Positions 22,011-34,839 are shown, numbered from the stretch's first letter. The stretch is DNA of 64,000 nucleotides from Monodelphis domestica (GCF_027887165.1 NC_077227.1:440065895-440129894); one strand, 5' to 3'. Program-made: numbers and translations. Notes: generated by a model from the sequence alone, not told the origin.

Positions 22011-23320
22011 TTAAGAGGAACAGGGGTTTCTTACCATAATGGCAGAAATGTAAGAGAAAGGTCACTGGTTCTGCCCTTCCCTCCATGATACTAAGTGCCT
22101 CCTTAAGGGTTATATAATTTGCATGGCAGAGACATGATGGGAACTGAAAAAGCAGTTGAAAAGAGGCACATGTATTTATCCCCAGCCTATGAATTACTCA
22201 GTGGGAGTTGCAGCCTTGGGAGATGCCATTGCCTACCCTCAGAGACAGGGAATACATGAAAGAAACACTCACCCTCCTGAGTCAGCAAGGAGTGAAAACT
22301 AGGGATCTTTCAACTAGGGGGAGGCAGTAGGAAAGATCCTGACTGCTACCCAGTTGACCCTTTTGTATGTCAGACAGGTATAGTTAAAGGTTTTTCTAAC
22401 AAAAGAATGAAAAAATACATCGATTAGCCCTTGAGTCTCATTGCTGGTCTCATAAAAAGGTGTTAGTACCTCTTCTGAGGAATTAGACACCCCTGGAGCA
22501 GATGACAGCTCCAGTACATGGCAGAACCCGCAGCTTCTCAGAGAATGTCAGTTTTGAAAGAAGAGAGGGACAGCAACTGTAGCATGAAGGAGGAACAGTT
22601 GTAAGGGTTGCCTTTCCTAAGCCCAAGCTTAGGGAGCTATGAAAGACATATGCCAAGAAGGCTTCAAGAAGATGATGCCTTTGAGCCTTAGGAAACTGCT
22701 AAGAGATGGGGCCTTAGGGGTGTTCCAGTTATGCTACAAATCTTCCTCAAGGTTTGGTTTTTTTTTTTTTTTTGAGGAATGTTTCCTTCTCTGGTAGCAT
22801 GTAAATTGGTGGGAGAAGATATCCATTCTCAATGAGGAAACTTCAAATAATTCTATTTGCTTTCCCATTCTATCCAATAAAATGCTTAACTATTTGAATT
22901 ATGAAACTTTCCTGGACCATTGGGAAATGATGAACTGGATGAGGACTTGAGTTAACTTGAGTTGCAAAATTGTCCCCCCCCCAAAAAAAAAAAAACTTTG
23001 GAGTAGTAACAGATTGATTTTCACCTATTATCTATATTAGACATCTAATACAATAAGTAATAAGGTATAGTTTATCTTTCTTATAAGGAACAATTTTCCA
23101 AGTTAAAATTCTACTTCACTTTTTCTCTACATGAACCTTAGATATTTTAAGTCAGAGGTAGCCTCTAGAAGCCCTGTACCTAGTCCAGGTGGGAGTTACC
23201 CACGTGTTATTGGTTAGATATTGCCACAGCATCTGCAATGCCCATTATTAATTATTCCTATTTATGAAAATATTTTCCCTGCAGAAAACCACTGTCAACA
23301 TGAAAATATGAACTAATATT
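22011..23320. other. Intergenic, mostly unrecognised
   Basis: No repeat signature over most of it and no open frame of note. A T run lies at about 22757-22773 and a C10/A13 junction at about 22975-22995. Some non-repetitive blocks, such as 22130-22740, are fairly GC-balanced and could be unique sequence. Confidence 0.35.
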
Positions 23321-23570
23321 CATTCAACAATCAACAAATATTTCCTAAGCTTCTACTATGTACAGAGTATTTTGCTAAGTGCTTGGTAAGATACAAGGTC
23401 TACATAAGAAATAGTTCCTAACCTCATATTTTAGCAAAAATATAAGAAACACAGGTAACTATTGTAGCATTATTATGTAATAGGAGTTTGAGAACTGATG
23501 GGCATTTAGCACAGTGCTTGGCACAAAATAGGCACTTAACAAATGTTTGTTGGATGATTAATTTTGCAAT
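23321..23570 (+). mobile_element. L2/MIR-type LINE tail fragments
   Basis: 'caacaatcaacaaatatttcctaagcttctactatgtacagagtattttgctaagtgcttgg' followed by 'agcacagtgcttggcacaaaataggcacttaacaaatgtttgttggatga' are L2-tail motifs. Confidence 0.6.
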
Positions 23571-24875
23571 TTGTATTTTAGAGGGAACAGAATTTCCTCT
23601 CAATATTGGGATCAGTTTGGGTTATTATACTCTCTGAGCTAAAATTTAGATTTGAGTCATTCCTGGAAGTGTCTAAAGAAGTACATATAATCTATGAGAG
23701 GAAACTAAGAGGAAAGGAACAAGAATTTTAAGAGCTAAACAGCAGTAGCAGCAACAGTGGGGTGACAGTGTGTCCCCTGCCACTTCCAACATGTAATGAG
23801 CTAAATTGGAAAAATCAGTGGCACAGGAGCAACAAGGAATAGAATAAAACTGAAAGAAGAGTTGAGTTGTAGCAAAGAAGGGAGGGATTGAAGTGGGCAG
23901 ACTTGGGTAATACTAAATGCTTACCCCCCCCCCCAAATCTATATACTTTGCTGCTGTAACATTTTATAACCTAAGAGACAACTTGAAACAGACTGAAGCT
24001 GCCAGTTATAATTGCCTCTTTAATGAAGGAGGAGACTTCCAAAAGGTCTACTCTTTTGCCAAATACCCCTTCCCATCCTGTCTAGGAACAGGCACTATGA
24101 GATAGTCTGTAAATTTCTTTTAGATAAGTGTTTCTTTTGTCCTAATTTTGCATTAAATAAAAAGGAGTCAGATATTAACTAGAAATACACAATCTTTAAA
24201 TTAGGGTAGAGAGCTAAATCTCTATCTGAACGTTAGGAATTTTTCCAAACTGGGGGCTCTGAGCTATTGTGATTTTGTAAATAACTTCATCCAATACACA
24301 TTCCTCAAAATAACCAATAAAAGGAGGAGAAAGGGGAGGAACCCCCTCCCCCAGACTCTTATATTGCCCTTAGACTAAAAGCAACCAAATGATTTTAACA
24401 TGGAATGACTAATTAAATTTCCAATATGGTAGATAGAGCAATAATGGAAGAAAAGAACATACCTTACACTACTCCAGGTAGGAAATCAGGGAGATTTGGG
24501 AAGAATTCAGCTTTATCTCTTCCAGAAGAGATGAATAAATTAAAAAGATCAAGTATTTACTACAGCATCACCCACCTATGTTATCATTATGTCTTTTCTC
24601 TTTTTCAGCTTCAAAATGCTTCATCACTCCCAGTTCAATGACCCCCACAAAAAGACATGGCCCTCATTTAAATCTCTCTTGGTTAGGAATTCTCTATGAA
24701 GATGCCCCCAGATTAGTTCAGGGCATATCTGTACATCTAAATTCTATAATTCCATATGATTATATGGATATAAATAATTATAGAGCAATATGTGATAATT
24801 GTATAAGAAATGTACAAAGTGATGTGACATATAAAAGGAAGAAGTTTCTTCTTACTGGGGAACCAGGTAGAACTT
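23571..24875. other. Intergenic sequence, nothing identified
   Basis: No recognised feature. The frame at 24426-24641 starting MVDRAIMEEK has no family resemblance I can name and no other support. Confidence 0.35.
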
Positions 24876-25190
24876 CACGGAGGATCATTGAATTGGAAAG
24901 AACCTTAGAGAAATCTAGCCCAAACCCTTATCTTGCAGGTGAAGAACTTGAGGTTCATATTAAATGACTTGCACAAGTTCACTTAAGTAGGAAACATTAG
25001 AGGTGGGTGGATGGATTCAAGATGAGCCTTGAAGGACTGATAGAATTTTACCAGGCAGAGGTGACATAGAAAGTAGACATTGTAAGAAAATATGAATAAG
25101 CTAACAAAGATACAAAGAGGCATGTTTAAGAAGCATTGAGTTAAAGGGTTTGATCAATTTATAAGTATATGAGGAGGAATAAAATCTGCT
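24876..25190 (-). mobile_element. Old CORE-SINE and L2 fragments
   Basis: 'aattggaaagaaccttagagaaatctagcccaaacccttatcttgcaggtgaagaacttgagg' is a CORE-SINE-type stretch. 'gatgagccttgaaggactgatagaattttaccaggcagagg' is the L2 3' region on the - strand. Confidence 0.55.
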
Positions 25191-26089
25191 TATTGGTTTG
25201 TGAAATAGCATCATAGGGAAATATGAGGTCTCCAGATGTGCACCAAGCCAGAGTACATCAATATTTTTTGGTCAGTATATGGAGCATAGAATATAGAAAT
25301 ATATTGAAAAGCTAGCATAAGACAAAAGTCATTGCTTTTGAGGACATTCTCAGGCGCTTATATGGTAAGTGATGAGTGCCTCACCAAAAACGAAACACAT
25401 TTTCAAACAAAGCCTGCAAATTAATCATATTTAATGAATGTGAGTAATGTACTAAAGGAGCTAGTGATTAAAATATTAACACAACTGATCTCCTCCTCTC
25501 TCGTTAATTCCATATCCTCCCTGGGGTTATAAGGTTTCGAAGAGATAGGGCCACTGAATTTCTGAAACTGACTCTATTGAGGTAAAAAATACATTTTAAA
25601 TAGCTCAGATCTAAGATAGTCTGGACAAATTAAGCATGACTGTCAATATCTCCTATTTCACTGCTCCAGAGAGAAATGTGGAGTATGGAGAGCAGCTGAA
25701 GATGACAGGGAAATATAAATGTAAATTGGAAAGCCCTTCCTGGGAGCAATAGAGAAATCAATGGAAAATCCTTTCAATAAAGGGGAAGATTTAGGTTATA
25801 CTGAGACACAATTTTAGGGAGTGAACATTCTAAATAAAAGAACCATGACTTTAGAATTTGCTTTTGACAACTCTTCTTCTGGACAGTAACCATTGCAGAG
25901 TTTCATATGAATATAGGTTTGAATGATTTAATCAGGAAAGGTAATGTATTTCAGTGGAATGATTGAGGTATTGGTTTCAGAATCAGAAAACCTTATACAT
26001 ATATTTGTTTCATCAAAAGGAAAATGTGGGGATAATTTGTTTACATGTTATTAGGGTATTAAGAAACAAATCTTAAAACCATAATATAT
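25191..26089. other. Intergenic sequence, nothing identified
   Basis: AT-rich; no gene, RNA or repeat family recognised. Confidence 0.35.
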
Positions 26090-28080
26090 TTCAGGACAGT
26101 AGAGAAAGTTAAAAATTACTTAGGGGCTATGGGTAATTTTGCTCTACTTTGATGGGATAAGGAATAGATAAAAAATGTGAGGGAGGGGCAGAAGACTACC
26201 TTGAAGAAGAAAAGAAGAAAAGGAGGGAAATTATTATCAAGTGAGAGAATTACACAAGATGAAAAGTATATAATCAAAGAGAAGGGGATTTGGAAAACAG
26301 GCTTACTATGAACCTCACTTTCATCTGGACCAGATAAAGGAAGATTGAACATAATTATAAGCATCTAAACATATACACAGAGATTTCATTATAAAAATAC
26401 ATTAATATCCCTAGGAAAATAGAGACAGAGCCAAGGTAGGTTAAGAGGGAGGTATAAGAAGAGATGCAGGAGAGGTAAGGAAATAGTTAAAAGCTAAACA
26501 AATTAGAATGTTTTGGAAAAGAATGTGAAGCAGAGAATAAAAAGAAAAGAATTAAAAGTAAAAACCTGAGATTTAGGGCAGACAAGAGGAAGTGAAAAGA
26601 TGCAAAAGAGAGGAAATAGGTCATTTCATTTATAAATCACAAGTGTCAAGCAAACTCCTCTTTTACAACCTTTTTTGTAAAGGGAGGGAGTCAAGGAGAG
26701 GAAAAAATATTAAGAGGGTAGGAGAGACAGAATTACATATTAACAATCATAATCATGAAACTAAAGGGAATAAACTCATAAAAGAGGAGAATATAGTAAA
26801 ATGAATTAGAAAACAGAATCTGACATGTTGTTTATAAGAAGCATACTTGAATCACAAAGATCCAAGGCAAATTAAAATGAGAAACTAGAGCAAAAATCAA
26901 TTATGCTTCAACTGAACCCCAAAAAAGTAGGGATAGCAAATATTATTCAGATAATCCTTATACCAAATATAGATATGAAAAAATCAGATAAGCAGGAAAA
27001 TTCTATTGTGCTTAAAGAAATCATAGATAATGAATTACTATCAATTCTTAATATGTACATATTTAATAACATTCTATCTAAACATTTAAAGGAAAGGTGA
27101 TCATATTGGTGATGGAAATATTAAAACTATAATAGGAGAACTTAATGTAATCCTTGCAGTCATAGACAAAGGTAACCAAATGATAAACAAGAAAGAAGTT
27201 AAAGACCATAATAAACTTTAGAAATATTAGAAGTGATATATCTCTGGTAGTTTTCACTGGGAATAGAAAGTAATTTACATACTTTTCAGCTATGTATGGC
27301 ATACTTTTTAAAAAAATTGACATTTCATGTTTAGGGCATAAAAGTATTTCATAGGATATAAAAAATCAGAAATACCATATACATCAGATGTATAGGCAGT
27401 TGGGTGACACAGTGGATAGAGTGTTGGGCTTGGAATCAGGAGGACTCATCTTCATGAGTTCAAATCTGGCCTCAGACAATTACTAGCTGTGTGACCTGGT
27501 AAGCTACTGAACTATTTGGGTCATTTTTATCCTCTGTAAAATGACCTGAATATGGAAATGGCAACCACTCCAGTATCTATGCCAAGAAAATTCCAAATAG
27601 AATCAGTCAGATATGATCAAAAAGATTAAACAAAATGATTTATTGATTATAATGCAATAAAATAATATTCAATAGAGAACTCTTAAAGAAAAAATAATTG
27701 GAGACTAAATGGCATGATTCTGATAAACTGATGGATCAAAGAAAAAACTATTTAAGAAATACAAAATGTAAAAACTTTCATTAACAAAAGGACAAATCAA
27801 TGAATTAGGTATGCAGTTAAAAAGACTTGGACAGAAACATTTTTTTTAAATCTCCATATAAGCAATGAAGAAAAAATTCTGAAAATTAATAAAAGCAACT
27901 GAATTGATAAATAAAACTAGGACCTGATTTTTAAAAAATATATCAAAATAAAATTAATCATCTGATATAAAAAAGAGAGGAAAAACAATAATGTATTTGA
28001 AATGGGAAAGAACTGAGGATGACTGTGTGGATGAAATAAAGGTTATAAAACAATTCCTTTGGTAATTTGGTTAATACAGA
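26090..28080 (+). mobile_element. Old L1 relic: spacer and ORF2 endonuclease part
   Basis: The purine-rich stretch 26150-26560 resembles an L1 inter-ORF spacer. 26880-27330 then matches the ORF2 endonuclease region ('aaccaaatgataaacaagaaagaagttaaagaccataataaac', 'gggaatagaaagtaatttacatacttttcagctatgtatgg', 'gggcataaaa'). 27650-28060 matches the next part. It is heavily decayed, and a SINE sits at 27398-27600. Confidence 0.7.
27398..27600 (+). mobile_element. CORE-SINE, second family (AAATGGCAACCACTCC tail)
   Basis: 'ggcagttgggtgacacagtggatagagtg', 'gagttcaaatctggcctcagacaattactagctgtgtgacc', then 'atcctctgtaaaatgacctgaatatggaaatggcaaccactccagtatctatgccaagaaaa'. It shares the tRNA-like head but has a different 3' half from the copies at 5.0, 13.2 and 61.2 kb. 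A relative is at 51865-52095. Confidence 0.8.
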
Positions 28081-28925
28081 ACTGAATAAGTAAATTAAGT
28101 TAGTTGGCATTCTCATTTTTATCATATTGACTCAACCTACTCATGAGTAATTAGGATTTCTCAAATTTCCTTGATCTATCTTTATTTCCCTAGAGTGTTT
28201 TATAGTTGGATTTATATAATGGTCCAGGATTAACATTCTCAAATATTTTATAGCTTTTGTAGTTACTTCGAGAGAAATTTCCCTTTTTAGCTCTTCTTGA
28301 TGGGTCTTGTAGAAGAAATATAGGAATGATAATGATTTATATGGAATTATTTTTTATCCTGAAGTTTTGTTGAATTTGTCACTTCAATTAATTTTTGGTT
28401 GATTCTTTAGGGTTTTCTAAGTAAATAATCATATAATTTTTAAATAAGGTCTGCTCTGTCTCTTCCTGTTTTATGTAGCAAGATTAGGTATATTTATAGT
28501 ATACAAATTGTGACAGTGCCTTTTTTTCTTCTTATTATTATTATAAACAGCTTATGTAATATTGAATATTTTATGTAATTAATTTCTAAACATCTGAGAG
28601 TTAATTTGTGCCTTGTTCAATGTCCTTTTTCTTTCTTTTTTTTTAAACCTTTAACTTCCATTTTAGAATCAATATTATTCATTGGTTCTGAGGCAGAAGA
28701 GGGGTAAGGGCTAGGAAATGGGGGTTAAATGACTTGCCCAGCTAGGAAGTGTCTGAGGTCAGATTTGAACCTAGGACCTCCCGTCTCTAGGCCTGGCTCT
28801 CAATCTATTGAGTTACCTAGCGGCCCCACCCCAATGTCTTTTTTTCTGACACTGGTTTATTTTAAATAGTCTATTTCTTCTTTTGCCAATCTGAGTATTT
28901 TATATTTTTGTAATTATTCATCTAA
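28081..28925 (-). mobile_element. Inverted L1 ORF2 segment, split by a SINE
   Basis: 'ttggcattctcatttttatcatattgactcaacctactcatgagtaatta' lines up with 15298-15343 of the intact - strand L1, so this piece lies opposite to the L1 relics on either side. It runs to about 28620 and resumes after the SINE (28850-28925). This could be a separate insertion or a 5' inversion. Confidence 0.65.
28631..28830 (-). mobile_element. tRNA-derived marsupial CORE-SINE
   Basis: Reverse-orientation copy: 'cagaagaggggtaagggctagg', GACTTGCCCAGCTAGGAAGT, 'cctaggacctcccgtctctaggcctggctctcaatctattgagttacctagc'. Flanks CAATGTCCTTTTT and CAATGTCTTTTTT are an imperfect duplication. Confidence 0.87.
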
Positions 28926-30480
28926 GAGATGCAATAGAAAAATAACAACAAAATTCATCTGGAATAACAAAATCTCTGGAGTTGAGAATCTCAGAGGTTC
29001 TATCAGTATCGTATCATAAACCATACTACAAAACAGCAATCACTTAAAAATTATGTAATGATTAATAAAAAGGTAACAAAAGATTGATATGTAGAATAGA
29101 CTATGTACAGAACAGAGAAAAGGAAAGAATCACAGTAGCATGGTGTGAATAAACCCTAAGTTCCCAGTTACTGTGTATGGAGATGGTAAAGGAGATCACA
29201 TTTTAACATAAACTGCTGGGAAAACTGAACAGCACAGCAATATGGCATAAATAAATATAGACAAACGTATCACATCATGTTCCAGGATAAGTTCCAAAAA
29301 TATGTATGACCTCAACCAATGATGGTGAATCTTTTAGAGGGATGGGTGATGTCCTTAGGTGCACATGGAGAGGGGGAGGAGAGCAGCTTGGCTCTGCATC
29401 TCTTTGCCTTTCTAATAATGAACTCTGGTAAAAGCTGTGCTGGGACAATGGTGGGTGTGGCCACAGAGAGGGCTCTGAGTGCCCCTTCTGGCATGCATGT
29501 CATAGGTTTACCACCATGGGCCTAGATATAAAGGTTACTGCATAAATAGATTTGAGAAAAAGGAAGAAATTACAATTCAGGTTTATAGATGAGGGAAAAG
29601 TCCACAACTGAACAAAAGACAGAGAGGATTACACAAGATAAAATAGATAATTTTGATTTGGTAAAATGAAAGCTTTTGCACAAATTAGTCTAATGTAATT
29701 AAAATTGGAAGGGAATTATGTAAATGGGGAAAGATCTTTGTAGAATTTTATATGACAATGGTTTCATATCCTAGATATAGAAAGCACTAATTCACATTTA
29801 TTAAAATAAGAGAAATTCTTCAGTCAAAGGATATTAACATAAACATTTTTGAGGAAGAAATCCAAGCTATGTATAACCATATAGTGGATAAATACTCTAA
29901 ATAGTTAATAATTAAAGAATGAAAATTAAAACAACTTTGAGTTTCTACTTCATACTCGTTAGCTTGGCAAAGATGACAAAAGAAGAAAATGACAAATGGA
30001 GGTGCTACGGGAAAACAAGCACAATAATGCACTATTGGTAGAACTGGTGATTAGTCTGACCATTCTAGATAGCAACTTTAAACTTTGCTCTAAAAATTAC
30101 TAAATTGTACATAACCATTGGCCCAGCTATACTTTACCACTTCTAAGCCTATACTCCAATGAGACCAAAGAAAGAAGTATTCAAATAAAATTTTTTGATT
30201 CAGCTAATATCTTCAACAAATTAGAAAGATATAAAATAAACACATATATAATTAACTTTGTTGTAAATTATTAAGAAAATTCCTGTGGAAGAAACAAAAA
30301 GAGAAGTTCTCTTCAAAAGATTTTGAAAATTTATAAAATGTGAGTCCATCTACTAAGAAACATATAGAAATTATATAAATGCAATTACAAACTCTATAAA
30401 AATGAAGATAGTCTTTAATAATTGGAAATATATTCATTGTATATGTTGGGTGATGCCAATATAATAAAAAATGTTTTGTT
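28926..30480 (+). mobile_element. Old L1 relics, ORF2 3' half, in more than one piece
   Basis: 28930-29310 and 29525-30180 match the ORF2 C-terminal half ('acaaaattcatctggaataac', 'aaaacagcaatca', 'aaagcttttgcacaaa', 'gaggaagaaatccaagctatgtataaccatata', 'cttggcaaagatgacaaaa'). 30190-30480 matches a more upstream ORF2 part ('agaaacatatagaaattatataaatgcaattac', 'aataattggaaatatattcattg'), so at least two L1 pieces abut. A hAT MITE sits at 29317-29519. Confidence 0.65.
29317..29519. mobile_element. hAT-type MITE, about 200 bp
   Basis: The left end CAATGATGGTGAATCT and the inverted right end (CCATGGTGGTAAACCT when complemented) match at 11 of 16 positions. They resemble the CAGTGATGGCGAACCT termini of hAT/Charlie-like MITEs. 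It interrupts an L1 relic. The 8-bp flanks (ACCTCAAC and GCCTAGAT) no longer match well, which fits an old insertion. Confidence 0.6.
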
Positions 30481-30599
30481 AGGGTTTTTTTTTGTTTGTT
30501 TTTTTTGTTTTTGTTTTTGGAACTTCCTAGGGAGTGCTTCATTGGGCTATTAAAGCCTCTTGCCTGTGGTCTCTTGGTTCCTGGGACTTTCAGGATGCA

Positions 30600-31480
30600 C
30601 TGTGTCATTCCCATTTTGGCCTGACCACCTACTGTAGTCTTTGCCTTTATTCTTAAGATTTCCTGGCAAGGCCTACATCCAACTATCCCACCTTATCCCT
30701 CAATCTTCTGTGGGTGTCCTATGGTCAACATCTTAGACAGAGGCTTCAGTTCTCTGTCTTTATTCCAACCCTTCTCTAGTGCTCAGAAGACCATTCCCAG
30801 AACAGAACCATCATGAATTTCTAGCTTCTTCTCCCCACCCCCATGCTATATGTTCTCCTGATCTGGCCTCCTGGGCTTCATAGCATTCAGCATCACCATT
30901 TTTTAGTTGTAACAGTTAAAAAAAAAAAAGACCCTAAACAGTCTTATAGATTAATCAATCTTTTCAGTCACTGAAAATTTTCCTGAATTCATTCCCAATA
31001 GTTAACTTGATCCTTCCCCATTATACTCTCCCATGGCCGGTTATTTAGAATCCTCAGCTATTAGAGTACCACCTTTGTTCTTCATGCCCCATTCCTATAC
31101 TCTTACTCTCATCTACCTAAAACATACTTTTATATTGTTTCACTTCATATTTGCCAGTTCCGTTATACTCTCTAAAATGCCTGCTCCATAGCTAAATTTT
31201 ATTTCTTTATAAACCTTTTCCTTTCTTCCTTCTTCCATCTTCTTCCACTCACTGAAGCATGGTTTCATCCTGAAGTCATGGCATCCCTGATCATACTTTC
31301 TATTACTTATTTGCAGTTTCACTCATATCCTGGATTCATTTGTCATAACGAGGGTGGTTACAATATTTGCTTCCCATCACCATTTCTGGAGAAAATGCAG
31401 AACTAGATTGACTAACACTGACTGCAAATTTGTTACATAATCTCTTACTCTAACAATGCAAACTTTAACCAATTCATTCT
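30600..31480 (+). mobile_element. Probable L2 LINE 5' relic
   Basis: Pyrimidine-rich DNA with 'cactgaagcatggtttcatcctgaagtcatggcatccctg', which resembles the L2 endonuclease block 'LTETWL'. Preceding lines also look like the L2 5' region. Decayed; assignment is tentative. Confidence 0.4.
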
Positions 31481-31534
31481 TCCATTTACCACAGCATATG
31501 TATTTATCTATCTAACATCCATATCTATACTTAT

Positions 31535-31592
31535 GTATGTGCATATAAATATATATATATGACATATATATATCATATATATATATATACCA
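31535..31592. repeat. (AT)n-rich low-complexity DNA
   Basis: Alternating AT tracts broken by 'gaca' and 'tc', followed by the L2 fragment. Confidence 0.85.
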
Positions 31593-31599
31593 AATAAAT

Positions 31600-32030
31600 T
31601 GGAGATAATCAATAGAGGAAAGGCATTAAGAGGGAATAGGAAAGACTTCTTGTAGAAAGTAGCATTTTAGTAGGGACTAAAAGGAAACCAGAAAAGTGGG
31701 AAGGCAGACATGAGGAGAGAGAATTGCCCAGAATCAGAAGACAGTTAAGAAGACTGGAAAGGTAAAATAAGGCTGGATTATTGAATGTTAAACAGAGGAT
31801 TTTAAAAAATCCTAAAGGTGGGTCACTAGGGTGAGTGATGTTGTCAAACCTAAGATTAAGGAAGATTATTTTGACAGATAAGTAGAGCATAAAGTGAACT
31901 GGGGAGCAACTTGAGGGAGGAGGACCAACCAGCAAGCTACTGCAATTATCCAAACATGAGGTGATAAGGGCCTGCCTGAATCAGAATGGTGGTGTCTGTA
32001 TCATAACAGAGAGTGTATACAAGATGTTAG
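31600..32030 (-). mobile_element. L2 LINE fragment
   Basis: 'ggaaaggtaaaataaggctggattattgaatgttaaacagagg', 'aagattattttgacag', 'aagctactgcaattatccaaacatgaggtgataagggcctgcctgaatcagaatggtggtg' is the reverse of the L2 block ending in 'YCN' and 'LTGLP'. Confidence 0.7.
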
Positions 32031-32149
32031 GAAGATAAAATCTCCAATATAAAAATTATACACATATTCCAGACATGTTGTTTACATAGAGATCATATAT
32101 TGTACATGTTTTATATGTTTTAATTTATATTTTGTATAGATATCTAACT

Positions 32150-33850
32150 AATACAAGAACCAGAATTATTCTCTAAATCAATGGCCAAAGAATATGAACA
32201 TGCAGCCCTAAAAAGAAAAACAAGTTATTAATAGTGTAAAGATAATTTTAGGATTGTGACTTAAATCCAAATTAATTGGTCACCAGGGGAAAATCCCAAA
32301 TAAAATACCCAAGTCATTGAATTTATGGTAATTTTAATTAATATAGAGGGAAGGAATTTAAGGAGAAGGAGGGAAGAGGATATAGGATTTCTTCCGCCTG
32401 GCCTGTGCCAGGGGGAGTTTAAAATCTCTGCCTCTTGCTCTCTGAAGTAGATGAGAGGCTTCTAAGAGGATAAAATTGGAAAGCCAGAAACTTGCCACAG
32501 AACCAGAAAATAGCTGTAGCCACGTCAAGATGCCAAAAGGCCCAGTATGCTGCTGTCAGCCACCTCTCCACCACCAAAGGTACTAGAGAGAGGAAGTGAG
32601 CCAAATATATAGACCTTTCACCCTTGTGTCCCTTCCTCTAAATGCCCATTCTTTAGTTCTCATCTTCTTTGATTAGATTATATCTTTAGAGTTACTTAAT
32701 ACTTCTTTAAGTTCACCTTTTGTTAGTTATTTGACCTTTTTGTGATTAATTTAACCTTTATAGTTACTTAACATCATTTTGTATTAAGATTCTTGACCTT
32801 TTTGTGATTAATTTAACCTTTGTAGTTACTTAATACCTTTTTGTATTAAGATCTAAAAATAGACTTAGCTTAAAGTTCTAGCTTCACTACAAGGTAAGAG
32901 CTAAGTACCTTCATTGTTCAATCAGGAGATTACAACTTTATCTTCCCATAAAGTAAGGTCTAAGTAGGGTGGAGTAATTTAAAGTTCACAATAGTCAGAT
33001 GAAAAAATGCTTTAAATCACTCAAAGTAAAGACCAATTTACACAATAACAACTATTCCCATCAGACTGAGAAAAAAAAATTTAAAGGAAATGATGATTGT
33101 TGAAAGGAACGTGGGATGACATGTACCATGATGGAGCTGTGTTCAGTCATTCTGGAATGCAATTTGGACTTGTGCCCCAAAAGATACATATACCATTGAC
33201 CTCATTGTACTAATTAGATTTATAACCCCCCCAAAGAGAATAAGACCCACATGTACAAAAACATCCATAGCAACCCTATTTTAGTCACAAAGAAGATGAA
33301 ATAAAATTCATTCCAATCTATTGAGGAATTGCTAAAAATATAGTGGTATATAAATGTAATGGAATATCATTATGTACTGTAAAAAATGTGGACAGAGACA
33401 CATTTCACGGAAACCTAGGAAGATTTCTATGAGTTGATGAGAGTGAAGTGAACAGAACTGGAACGATTTATACAATAATTACAGAATATTAAAGCAACAT
33501 ACTTTTTAAAGATTACAGAACTCTAACCAATGCACTCACCAACCAAAACTCAAGAAAACTCATGCAGAAGCATGCTTCCCATCTCCTGGCAGATAGCTGA
33601 TAGATTATAGGTATAAAGAGAGAAATACATTTTCAGACATATCCATAATGTGGATTTATTTTGATTGACTATGTTATAAATAGGTTTTTCCTTTTACTTT
33701 CCATTTTCAGATAGGAGAACTGAAGAGGATATTGGGAGGGGGGTGTAGAAATGGTGATCCTTCCTTCCCCACAATAAAAGAGGGGAAAGAAAAAGAACAC
33801 CAGAGGTGTAAAAGAATACACAGAAAATACCAGGAGATAAAGAGGGGAGA
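32150..33850 (+). mobile_element. Old L1 3' end, split by a solo LTR
   Basis: ORF2 3' end and 3' UTR on the + strand: 'caatggccaaagaatatgaacatgcag' (32180), then after the LTR 'agatgaaaaaatgctttaaatcactc' (32996), 'acatgtacaaaaacatccatagcaa', 'tgatgagagtgaagtgaacagaactggaacgatttatacaataattacag' and 'ccaatgtggatttattttgattgactatg'-like UTR. Many changes; old. Confidence 0.75.
32235..32990 (-). mobile_element. Solo LTR (LTR-3), same superfamily as LTR-1
   Basis: It starts TGTAAAGATAA and ends GTTCACA on the + strand. ATAG is duplicated at 32231-32234 and 32991-32994. Removing it and one ATAG restores the L1 reading 'ttattaatagtcagatgaaa', which confirms both borders. Read on the - strand it carries TATATATT near 32610, a pyrimidine-rich R and CCCTGGTGACCAATTAATTT in U5. 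At 756 bp it is shorter than its relatives. Confidence 0.88.
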
Positions 33851-34839
33851 CAGACAAAAAGAATAGCTTTGAAACTAATGTATTGAATTTGTTATATACT
33901 TATAAGTAGAAAGCAAACTGGAAGTAATGGTTTGCTATTGCAAATGCAATCCTCCCTTTATGCTCCACATATGTTGTGTTTGTGGGTATTTGTCAAGTTT
34001 AAAATAACCAAAAATTTTTCTCCAAAATATAATATTGTCCTTCCTCCTTATTTTTTTTTACCTCCTTATTTTACAGAAGACAAAACTGTGTGTCATATAG
34101 GATCCGGTAAATCGTCCAAGGTCACACAATATAATACTCTTCATTGTTAAAGTTGAAGCAGCTAAAAAGGGGACAGAGGATACAGTTTGAGGCTTTTAAT
34201 AGAATTGGTCATTTTGCTTATATGTTTGTCTAGAAATTTTTGCAAGATATAATTGCTAATTGAATATAAAAGTTGATATTTTATGGTCTCTGAAATCCCA
34301 GAAAGTATTGCTTTGTTACTTTTGTCTTCAAACTAATTATTGTTTAATCGGTAGAGGGTACTCAGTAGCTCTCATCAAGTCCCTAGCAATGGTGAAGTAT
34401 TTTAGGAAAAGAAAAATAAAGAGGCTTTTATTTTTCTACTGGAGCGCTGCTTTAACGAGGTAACAACATCTATTAAATAAACTAGTCACCTGGAAACAGC
34501 AATGTCCCACAGACATGATCCAGTCAAACTTCTAAGAACTTCTAAGATTTTATTCTAATGAGTCCCCGATGGCTAATAATCATCAGTGTCAGAAGAATTA
34601 TCAGGCAGTTAGGTGATTAGTGAATGGTTTTGGTTGACGATGGTTATAACAGATGGTTATAACAGATTAGCTTCAAGAGAGATGATTTTATGAAACTAGG
34701 TGGCAGGGATTAGTTCCTCTGCCCCTATAGGGGTCAAGCATAGAATTAACTGAATGACAGACAGTAACACACTAGTTCCCCGGGAGATCAAAACTTTAAG
34801 AAACCACTCCCCTAGAGCACTTGGAGGTGCTTCAATAAC
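33851..34839. other. Upstream flank of UQCRFS1
   Basis: Mostly unrecognised. A small CORE-SINE trace lies at about 34085-34130 ('ggtaaatcgtccaaggtcacacaa'). No transcription signal is obvious apart from the CpG-rich promoter that follows. Confidence 0.4.

Noticed and set aside
24426-24967. Pair of overlapping frames (71 and 129 residues) as a possible small gene
   Set aside because: No recognisable domain, no splice or promoter context, and the second frame runs into a CORE-SINE-like tail.
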